A DNA stretch of 24,464 bases from Spirogloea muscicola (lineage: Eukaryota; Streptophyta; Zygnematophyceae; Spirogloeales; Spirogloeaceae). Positions 9,450 through 18,200 of this stretch are shown in pieces. Location: assembly GCA_009602725.1 (NCBI GenBank), contig WELB01000323.1, positions 1-24,464 on the forward strand. The letters run 5' to 3'. The notes beneath the pieces are model-generated. The model did not search any database. It had not been told where the DNA came from and saw nothing but the letters and a program-made list of their open reading frames with translations. How positions within the stretch are numbered: position 1 is the first letter of the stretch; every line of letters starts with the position of its first letter. The translations under genes were made by a program, and so were the position numbers.

Positions 9450-10772
9450 CTACAAGTCTAGGGCTAGCATCCAGCAATCTCCTAATAAAGGCCGGGCCAC
9501 AGGGCTCTGCAGAGTAATAATCAGGTGTTCGGACCTGACTGTCAGCCAAGCTTCACCAAGATCGACATCTGTGTTCAGGCCCGACGACTCATGCATTACG
9601 ACAGCGTACAAGCGACACAAGTACGAGCCTGCTCCTGGGGACTGGTTGAGAGGGCTGCTTGCGCCGAAGGTCAAGGTCCGATTGAAACCTACTCCGCCTT
9701 CAAGAGGGATGTCTGAGGATGTGGCTCCTCCTTTCATCTCTTGAATGTTTGCCAGACTCACAAACAAGCGATGCCGCCGACCAAGCAGCCAGGCCACGTG
9801 GTCCACATCGCCATGTTGTAGTGCTCTCCTTACACGCGTGGATGAAACCTGCCCTGCATCGCTGCCATCACTAATATACCCGCTTTCAGCCTCTCTGGAC
9901 TTGTCCATGACGGGCTCCACAATGTCAACAGTCAGCCCAAACTCCTGGCACAATTTCCTCAACTGGCTGACATCGCCGGCAGCCTTGTAGCCAAACCGGT
10001 AATTTAGACCTGTCATTGCAGCACTTACCAGTGTATGGGTCAATGCCACAAGCATAAGAAAACATCAGTGATCATAGACCTACGTCCTGATAGGAAATGC
10101 CCTTGGAAGGTGATGCATCTAGCAGTCATGCGAACTTGGTGATGAGTATACCTGCAACAACGCCAGCCACTCGAAGGTCCTCTGCCAGCAGACGAACGAA
10201 GTCCCTGGGGCTAAGGGACCTCACACTGCGGAACTCTAAGCTTACTTCCTGTGGAATCTGGCCACCACAGTGGTGAGCCCACAGATCCATTATCCTGATG
10301 CGATCACAGCTCGCCACAAGGGGTAGCCTGCATGCTTTTCAACGTATAAGCAGGCAGCAGGAATGACGATGAAGCCATACAAAAGCCTTTGAGCTTTGGA
10401 ACTTCAGAATGTCTAAGCAGCCGGCAGCGATGGCAATGAAGCCATACAGGAAACTGCCTTGAGCTCTAAAACCACATCAACGTTCTCAAGCATGTTCAAA
10501 TACATTAAGTTTGAAGGTATGTGTTGTTACGGTACATTTTGTATAACCAGTTTCTGGGCTGCTTCAGTTTAGGAGGAGGACCAAATACAGGAAACTGAAA
10601 TGCACTGAACTGCAGCCAGAAGATCTCACAACAGACCTGGGCTCCCAGCCAAGGACCTCGGCCATGCCAGCAAACGAGAGTAACACAGGCGACCCCCTAG
10701 CGGCCGCCTGAGCAGCCAGCGCACGGTGGCCTACATGCAGGGCGTCAAATTTGCCCAAGGCAACATATCCAC
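9450..10772 (-). CDS. Plastid-type FAD synthetase (FMN adenylyltransferase), 5' part unresolved
   Basis: Transfers AMP from ATP to FMN to make FAD. Three minus-strand exons, 10637-10772, 10152-10327 and 9450-10009, join in phase through GT-AG introns. They contain [18 protein letters not shown] (the nucleotidyltransferase GxFDxxHxGH motif), [64 protein letters not shown] and [17 protein letters not shown] (the S[ST]xxR motif of RibF-type enzymes), then LLGRRHRL. Order and wording closely match plant RibF1/RibF2, recalled from memory. These plastid enzymes resemble the N-terminal half of bacterial RibF and lack the riboflavin kinase domain; no kinase domain is seen here either. The first exon shown starts in phase 2, so at least one more 5' exon, probably with a transit peptide, lies within 10773-11560. 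Stop is TAG at 9450-9452. Confidence 0.9.
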
Positions 10773-11560
10773 CTGCTCCTCACCACAATCAAGAACAAAG
10801 TGAGAAGTAATAGGAGGATGTGTCGTGCAAAACTGCGGAGAATCTAGAAGTCGAAGCCAGACCAGGCGGTCACGATCACGGTGTCCTTGACAGGACTTGG
10901 CTGGTGACATGATCACGTGGTAACATGCTTGTGAGCACAACTTCACCTGCTGTCTTGGTTTGTGGAGCTTCAGTTGCATTGCTGAATTGTTGCGTATTTG
11001 CGGCTCGACACACTGTGCGCAAGTAGGTCTTCGTCTTTCGAGCATAATTGGGGCTGCACCTCTTGGCTGTGCATGCCCGCCAGCAAAGTCGCCAGGTGGA
11101 AGAGACCCCCAGGGCAGGCTGAGCTAGGAGCTCGCACATGAGGCAAGGCAGTAGGCAAAAGCCTCCACAGCTCTCCTAGGAGCAGACCTTGGCGGCTACG
11201 AGTAACGCCAACCGGCACGGCAGCAGGGGTCTCCCAGTAACGTCATCCGAGCCATTTGATGAACACTGCTTCACAGCGTCCAGAGTCCGTGGCGAGGCTT
11301 CTGATTCGATAGCACAAGGAAACACGACGGAGAGAGCGCCTCGTAGCACAACATTCTGCAGAGCCACTTCTCCGGAGACGAGCCGGCGGCGGCGGCGGCG
11401 GCGGCGGTGGCGGAGGCGGCGGCGTGCGGCGGGCGGCGGCGGCGGCGGAGGGAGCTGGCTTAAAAGCAGCCTGCGCTGCTGAGAACGGACTTCGGATAAC
11501 ACCTTGGCGAATGTGGCCCGCCTGGTGTGGGTGAATGCCAGAATTCTCTTTAGCAATCGA
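10773..11560 (-). other. Probable 5' exon(s) and transit peptide of the FAD synthetase; GC-rich repeat
   Basis: The missing N-terminus should be here. One candidate is the minus-strand frame from 11556, MLKRILAFTHTRRATFAKV, basic and hydroxylated like an organelle targeting peptide, followed by a poly-Pro/Arg run from the CGG repeat at about 11388-11450 and ending near the AAG|GTCTGC possible donor at about 11191. I could not build a phase-consistent link to 10772, so this is only a candidate. Together with the TL20.3 gene this forms a divergent gene pair with a short shared GC-rich promoter region. Confidence 0.35.
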
Positions 11561-11723
11561 GAATCGCGACATCAGCGGGGGTGCAGTGGCGGATCCGCGG
11601 CAGTCCAAAATCCGGTGGAATTGGGGATATCGTCGAGCTCGCCTGACCGACTGCCGTCCAGCGCGTTCCCACCCCAGACCAGTCCGCCGAAGCTGCGCCG
11701 CCACGTCGCTGCCCCCCGCCGGC

Positions 11724-13575
11724 ATGGCGCTCGCCTGCGCGCCCGCCGCCGTCGCCACCGCCGCCGCCGCTGCCGCCGCCNNNNNNNNNNNNNNNNNNNN
11801 NNNNNNNNNNNNNNNNNNNNCGGGGCGCGGGCGGCCTGCATTGCGCCGCCTCGGCGCCGGGGCGCCCGCCACGCCGCCGCAGCTGCTGTGCAGGGCGGCC
11901 GCCGGCTGTTCCGGCTCTGGCGAGCCGCAGACGAGGCCAGAAGGTACGGGAATGCTCGTGAGCTACATTGAGCGCTTGTCATCGAGAGGCTCTGCGGCAC
12001 CAGCTCAGAAGCCTACCTTAGAAGCAGTATGTGCTGCCGACATGGTCCATTGGCAACGCTGGAGGATTTTGGCAGCTGATCAGGCTCTGTGGACGTCGCA
12101 CAAGTGACACTAGTGCGACTCGTCCCGCAGGCGCTGGAGGGCTTGCCAGGCAAGCGGCTGCAGGGCTCCTCGCTGCTTCGCTGCTCCTAACCAGCCCACC
12201 TGCTTTCGCCGACTTGAACAAGTTTGAGGCAAACACCAGAGGAGAGTTTGGGATTGGTTCAGCGGCTCAGTACGGGTCAGCCGACTTGAGGTACGCTTTT
12301 GCCACGACCACGAGACAACTTACCCTCTGTTCTCTGATTGTCACACAGAGGTTTGCTGCACATGCCAGGATAGTATTACTTTGCTACTCTTGATAATGGC
12401 AGACATCTGGGCTTATCATGGTCGAGCAGATTAGCCTTGTCCGTCTCCTAACCTCTACAGTGCGTAAAGAGATACCCCTTGTGTGTCTGCTGTTTGCATT
12501 GCAGGAAGACGGTGCATGCCAATGAGAACTTCAGGTGCTCGTTTCATTCTCTCCAGACAATGCCCTAAAGACACATTGACATGCTTCTTGCTGCAGCTCA
12601 GAAGTACAGTAGGAATTATTAAGAGGTACTTGGTCGATGATGTGCACGTACGGTGGTGAAAAGGTCGCTGGTGTGCCAGAATGTCTAGCATAGACGCCAT
12701 GCTCACACCAAGCGTACGTGCGTACTATCAGGCGGGCAAATTTCACTTCAGCGGACATGAGGGAAGCTGACTTCAGTGGAAGCAACTTTGTGGGCGGGTA
12801 CCTTGAGAAGGCTGTTGCCTTCAAGACCAACTTTGAAGGTCCAGCCTACAGTCTCCATCCTATCATTAGCAGGATCTGAAGCATGATAGCTATTATCAGG
12901 TCAATGTGGTTATAATGTCATGCCAAATAATGGATGCTCCACTGTGAACCTTGCTCTTATGTGTGCCCTGTGGCATGCACCTCTTCATGGATCTTGTCAG
13001 TCCCTCTGATGGCAGTGCTTCAGACCACTGCACGCTAGTGCACTTGAGGCCCAAGCTGAAGTATCAACATGTGAATCACATGAATGCAGGGGCTGACTTT
13101 AGCGATGCATTGATGGATAGAATGGTCTTGAATGAGGCAAACCTGAAAGATGCTGTCCTCGTCCGAGTGGTACTTACTCGAAGTGATCTGGCTGATGCCA
13201 AAATTGAGGGTGCTGACTTCAGCGATGCTGTACTCGACTTGCCCATGAAACAGGTGAGCAAACACACGCCCGCAAACTTGGCAAGCAATGACAAGGAGAT
13301 TATAGTACTTCAACTGTGGGTCATCGAAGTGCTTTCTCTGCCGTTTCACATGTCTGACGTGCTGTCCTTTAAACATGCAGGCTCTTTGCAAGTATGCAAG
13401 TGGAGTCAACCCTTCCACTGGGATGGACACACGCAAGAGCCTGGGCTGCGGCAACAAGCGGAAGCCCGCTTATGGCACACCATCCGCCCCGGAGTTAAGT
13501 GCACCAGCACAGAAGTTCCTAACAAGGGACGGATTTTGCGATGATTCAACTGGAAAGTGCAAGGGGTCTTTCTAA
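11724..13575 (+). CDS. TL20.3: Thylakoid lumen pentapeptide-repeat protein, TL20.3 type
   Basis: Six exons: 11724-11943, 12131-12290, 12505-12534, 12732-12838, 13090-13253 and 13381-13575, with consistent phases, giving about 291 residues if the 40-base N gap in exon 1 is correctly sized. The N-terminus is an Ala/Arg-rich plastid transit peptide (MALACAPAAVATAAAA). A hydrophobic lumen-targeting stretch, AAAGLLAASLLLTSPPAFA, follows, with AFA before DLN as a thylakoid processing site; no clear twin-Arg pair is visible. The mature part has NKFEANTRGEFGIGSAAQYG, then pentapeptide repeats of A(D/N)(L/F)xx type: ANFTSADMREADFSGSNF, ADFSDALMDRMVLNEANL, RSDLADAKIEGADFSDAVLDL. The C-terminus has LCKYASG, LGCGN, GFCDD and GKC, four Cys as in Arabidopsis TL20.3 (At1g12250, from memory), probably forming disulfides in the lumen. 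The biochemical function of this family is not known. Stop is TAA. Confidence 0.93.
11781..11820. other. Assembly gap (40 N) in TL20.3 exon 1
   Basis: Undetermined bases directly after a GCC-repeat in the transit peptide coding region. The exon reads in frame on both sides with 40 bases, but the true length is unknown. Confidence 0.98.
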
Positions 13576-14193
13576 TATGGACAATATTGGCAGCTCTTTC
13601 TCAAGTTGTGGTGGCAACTTACCCAGAGCACTCCTGTGTCTTTACACGTGTGCATTGTACTAGTTGGCAAAGAGCTGGTGGCAGAGCAAGTTATTTGCCG
13701 GATAGTTGAGCTCTGTTTTGGGCAAGTAGGCCTGGCACTGTGAGCCCTTGTGAGTAGTAGCCGAAAAAGCCAAGTGCCTTCTTCAGCAGGCACACTTTGG
13801 TCTTGTATTATATTTGTCGGCCATTTTTTGAGTCGAGCTTTGGATTCAGGTACATCTTGCAATCATACATATGGCACTGTGTTGACGTCGGAGAGACAAA
13901 CAAGAAGTAGCATATTGTGCAAGCACGCTCACTTGTAGAGTCCAGGTCTATGCCCTGCCTCTGAGTCATAGAATCGATTGATTGCATGGCTCGTAGCGCC
14001 CTTGCAAGGCACCATACGATGCGGGATGGAGTGAGTGTTGAGGCCAACCAAGTGAGGAGCAGGGGCAGTGATATCAGGCTGCCTAGGATTGGCTTCTGCA
14101 GAGCATGCAGTACTTGGGACGGCATGTTCTGGTCGCGCAGTCACCTCAGCTGGGTTAGACTGTGATGCAGTTATGAGTAGATAAGAGTGTGTT
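13576..14193. other. 3' flank of TL20.3; no gene recognised
   Basis: Contains the TL20.3 3' UTR and unassigned sequence up to the LINE fragment. No open frame resembles a known family, and no reverse transcriptase remnant is visible upstream of the LINE endonuclease. Confidence 0.4.
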
Positions 14194-15057
14194 GTGAAGC
14201 TCGCTTTCCTATGGGCTGGCTTTTCCAGCCCCCTATCCTCCCCCTATTTGATGGAGAATGCTTTGTTTCGCGATGCTATGTGCCGCCGCCTTGGCTTACC
14301 ATCCCTGTGCTTGGCAGGGGTGACCCAGTGTGAATGTGGGCGTATGGAGCATGATGCATTATTGCTCATGGGTGACCACATGCTCAGGTGTGCCAGAGGC
14401 AGTGAGCGCACGGGCTCCCACAACCTCCTACGTGACGCCATGTATGGCATCGTCAAGGAGGCGGGATATCAAGTGGCGTTGGAGAGCACCGGGGTGATGC
14501 CCGTCCAGCTCCGCAATGGGGTCCCTCGGACGAGGCGTGTCGATCTGGTTGGCGTCCCCCTGGGAGGTGGCAAGCGGCTCCTCATGGACGTCGTCCTAAC
14601 CGACAGCTTCCGGACGAAGGGCCCCATTACTTCTGAGACCGGCTATGCTGTGAAGGTGGCCGAACAGAAGAAGTTGAACAAGTACAAGGACCACCCGGCG
14701 GGTGATACCTTTTACCTGGCCATGGACATCTATAGGTGTTACGGGGGTCGGTGGTCCTCGTTACTTTCGCTGCTGGCCTCTCAAGCTGACCAGCGGCGCC
14801 GGGAACGGGGTGCAGCCCTTCCCGGTGGCTCGGTGCCTTTGGGTCTTGTGTCCTGCTACCGTATGCGCTTGTCTATGTCCCTACAGCGGTCCCAGGCGAT
14901 TGCTTTGCATCGCCGGGCTGGTCGCGCCCTTGCAGCAGCCTCGGGTTTGCGCAGCGGGGTTGCTCTTCCTCCCCTATCCAGCCCCTATCCTCAATGGGCG
15001 AGCCCTTTCTTCTTCCTCCCCTCCCCTCTCTCTCTCTCTCTCTCTCAGCTCATCTGA
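14194..15057 (+). CDS. LINE C-terminal zinc knuckle and restriction-like endonuclease fragment
   Basis: Open frame of 287 codons. After ALFRDAMCRRLGLPSL comes a Cys-His knuckle, CECGRMEHDALLLMGDHMLRC (first 20 residues: CECGRMEHDALLLMGDHMLR), then SHNLLRDAMYGIVKEAGY. A PD-(D/E)XK-like core follows: TRRVDLVGVPL, a gap of about 8, LLMDVVLTDSF, and AEQKKLNKYKD about 30 residues on. This matches the CCHC plus R-x-D...D-V...K-x-x-K-Y pattern of the restriction-like endonuclease at the C-terminus of R2/NeSL-type LINEs, also present in the algal Dualen/RandI group. Only the C-terminal portion is present, so it cannot encode a whole element. The first ATG is arbitrary, and the last 40 residues are translated low-complexity 3' sequence. 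Confidence 0.7.
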   Translation: MKLAFLWAGFSSPLSSPYLMENALFRDAMCRRLGLPSLCLAGVTQCECGRMEHDALLLMGDHMLRCARGSERTGSHNLLRDAMYGIVKEAGYQVALESTGVMPVQLRNGVPRTRRVDLVGVPLGGGKRLLMDVVLTDSFRTKGPITSETGYAVKVAEQKKLNKYKDHPAGDTFYLAMDIYRCYGGRWSSLLSLLASQADQRRRERGAALPGGSVPLGLVSCYRMRLSMSLQRSQAIALHRRAGRALAAASGLRSGVALPPLSSPYPQWASPFFFLPSPLSLSLSQLI

Positions 15058-15210
15058 CTTCCTACTGCTGACTCGGGGGTATTGAGGGCGCCCTGTCTGC
15101 CTAGCCTTTGGCTCCGTCATGAACACCTGTATGCATCTGGCTGGCAGTTTACAGCCGATTTTTTAATATCAGCAGCCGCTTTCCTCAATGGGCGAGCACT
15201 TACTTTTCTG
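14205..15210 (+). mobile_element. 5'-truncated non-LTR retrotransposon (LINE) with 3' region
   Basis: Comprises the C-terminal LINE ORF (14194-15057), a (TC)n run at about 15026-15046, and 3' sequence reaching about 15200. The reverse transcriptase is absent, consistent with 5' truncation. GGGCTGG..TTTTCCAGCCCC at 14213-14231, the block at 14979-15012, and AATGGGCGAGCACTT at 15188-15202 are shared with the fragments at 2.7-3.3 kb. The motif appears both before and after the endonuclease, so the element may be rearranged or composed of two nested copies. Both ends are approximate; I did not identify a target-site duplication. Confidence 0.65.
15026..15046 (+). repeat. (TC)n microsatellite
   Basis: Pure CT/TC run in the LINE 3' region, followed directly by AG. 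It resembles a long polypyrimidine tract and could act as a 3' splice site if transcribed; no support for that beyond sequence. Confidence 0.85.
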
Positions 15211-15232
15211 TCTTTGCAGCGGCGCCGTGGTC

Positions 15233-18200
15233 ATGGCCGCCGACGCTGCCGCCTTCCGGGCCGCCCGCGCGTCCGGCGCGCTGGACCTTAGCGGCCGGGA
15301 GCTCAGGCGAGTTGTAGCAGACAGTGGCGGCCCGGTCTCACATGTCCGGCCGCCATTGACGCCGCGTGCTTAAACCGCCGCGGCCGGCGCTCGTCAGCTG
15401 CCGCTGCCGCTGCCGCTGAAATCCGCGGCCAGAGCGGCCTGCGGTGGGGCCAGCTCTGTGCCGCCCGAGGTCTACAGGCTCCTCGACGGCCTCGGACGCG
15501 AGGAGAAGTGGTGGGAGGTGCGCAACCTGCCACTCACACTCGCTCTGGTCGTCGCTCCTGGCGTCACGTCAGATGCCATTCAATCGAGCTTGCTCATCCT
15601 AAGCGGCTCGTACCGGCGGAGCCTGACGTACCAGTCGTTTGCTACACATCCTGCATCAGTGGCGCCAAAGTATTGCCTCTTTGGCACGTTGGCAGGTGAC
15701 GGACCTGCTGAAGCTCGTCCTCTCGCACAATGACCTCTCGACAATCAGCGACGAGCTCGAGGACCTCCTCAGCTTGGTGCACCTGGACATCAGTCATAAT
15801 CGTCTGGAGGCTCTTCCTGAGTGCTTCGGCAGGTACTTTAACAATTCAGGGGCTGGTCCTGCAATGGCTGAAGCACTTTCAAGTAGCAATAATCTTGTTG
15901 AGGGTTCAAAGCATAATATGTAATGCAGGCCTGCGGCAGACTTCAATCGAAGTGCCCCTGCTTTCATGATGTCCTGCAGGTTGCAACAGCTGAGATATCT
16001 GCTGGTATCAAACAACCAGCTGAAAGGTTTGCCAGCATCGCTGGCAGAGGCAACTGCGCTTGTGAGGTATTGCTGATACTTGCTCCGCTGTTTATAGCTG
16101 CTCCTGTGTGCTCAAGCACGGTTGCAAGCGTAAGCTGGGCCAAACCTTGGCCATGTTCACCTTTGGATAGGCTAACTTGGACTCTTTCTGCCTTTGAGTC
16201 ACTGGATACTTGGTGCTGAGGCTGGGCCAGGGCAAGATATCTGATGACCCGCCGCATGTCACAAATAGGCTTGATGCTGGTTCCAATGGGTTGTCGTCAC
16301 TGCCTTCGAATCTGGGAGCATTGACCCAGCTTGTGGAGCTTAAGGTATTGTCGACTCGATTGTTTCATGTCTTAGAAAAGACCCCCGCAGACTTGTTAAT
16401 AATATAAGTGAGAGATGACAATTGATATATCTGACGTTTCACATCGTACGCAACATTATGCTGCCAAATAATTATCAGAACCATGTTCACACTTTTGTGG
16501 GATCACCATGCAAAGTACTCAAAGAAGCAGACAGCGTCCTTAAGTTGCTGCCCATGCCTGCCTGCTGCTAAGCTGATTGATGTTAACTCTTGCAAGACTT
16601 CATTGTCTTGCATGCAGGTGCCATGTAATAGACTAGTGCATTTGCCTGAAGGTATCAAGCAGCTGCGCAGTCTCACAAGTCTAGATATTGAGGTAAGCTA
16701 ATGTGAAGCACTTCAGACTGGTGCAGTAGAGTTGTTTGATTTGCTACAGGATTTGTGCTGTGATGAGTAACCCAGCAACATGCTGGAGGAAGGCCGCAGC
16801 AGGTCACTGTGTGGTGACTGAACTTTACAAGGTCCTGCAGACTGTAATACCGAGCATTGGCTTGTGGCTGCGATTTAAGCCCAGTTGACAGCAGCATCGA
16901 GTCATTCTGCTCAAACTCAAACAGTGATCATCTTCACGGGTTTCCTTTCTTCTGAAAAGGGCAACAGGTTGACCTCAGTACCGGATGGCATTTTCAACAA
17001 CTTGTCAATGCTCCAGACTTTAAATGCAGGTTTGCAGTTCTGGTTGGCAGAGAGACGGTCATGCTTTTGCTATGTCCACACTCCCAACCAGGTCCTCAGA
17101 CCCCGCTGCATAGCACCTGCTATTGCTCGCTCATTAAGTACTTCATGTACATGGAGTATGAGGGAAATACTGATGGAGTGTTGCCAATCCATTTGATGCA
17201 GCCAAGAATGAGCTCGCCTCCATACCCAATGAATTTGCCAACATGTCAAAGCTAGTGAATCTGAATTTGCGAGACAACAGTAAGCGGTGCATCATGCAGT
17301 CTGTTTCAAATGATATAAGCTTATAAGAGATCTTAAGTCTCAGATCTTAGCTCTGAGAGACAACGAAGTATCATTGACTGGTGTTTGCTCTGACAGAGAT
17401 CAAGGAGGTGCCATCTTCCCTTGGGACATGTAAATCATTGGCAACGCTGTCTTTGGGGTATGTATCTTTGACCTCTTGACTCTACATCAGAGCATGACAC
17501 TTGCTGACCTACCACTTGTAAGATACTTCATGAGCTCGTCCAGCCTACTCACTAAGCTCTAATATACAAGCTCCAGTGCAAACCACCTATCAGGACTGCC
17601 GCAGGAGCTGGAGGGCCTGCAGGCTCTAAAATTCCTTGATCTGCAGAGAAACAAGGCACGAGCCCATCCATTGTAAACCCTTTGAGAAGCTTTTGCAATG
17701 ATCAATCCCAATTGTAGTCAAAAGCACAATAGCTGCCAATTTGCTAGCATGCTTGACTTTTAGATGTTCACCAGCGCTCCAAGGAGCCCAGGTGAAGCTG
17801 TGAGTTTTCTGCTGCTGTTGCAGTTTACGGAATTTCCAAACTGCATTTGTCAGCTCCACCTTGTTACACTGGACGTCTCTGACAACGACTTGTCAACGCT
17901 GCCACCAGAATTGGGTAGGGCATAGCAGGCAACGTGCCTCACAGGCTTACTTTGATGTCTCGCTTGCCAACTCCTGAAGCCTGCTAATTGCACGACGAAT
18001 TGTTGCAAGCATACGTTATCGCAAAGGCAGTCATGATGTTGCTTCTCAAGTTGACCAAGCAATGGGATGCTGCCATTTTGTCTCCAGGCAATATGGAGAC
18101 ATTGACTCATCTTGTTACACATGGGAACCGTTTGAGATCAATACGAAGGTACCAGTGACATGCAAGGAATCATTGTTGAGCTTTTGTGTTGTGCATGGGT

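Noticed and set aside
11243-11872. Minus-strand frame of 209 codons crossing the N gap
   Set aside because: Antisense to TL20.3 exon 1 and read through undetermined bases; no family similarity.
13929-14144. Possible reverse transcriptase remnant upstream of the LINE endonuclease
   Set aside because: None of the six frames in 13,600-14,190 shows an RT motif such as a FADD/YADD box, so no RT is claimed.
14702-15085. Alternative frame of 127 codons overlapping the LINE ORF
   Set aside because: Shifted-frame shadow of the endonuclease ORF, which has the recognisable motifs.
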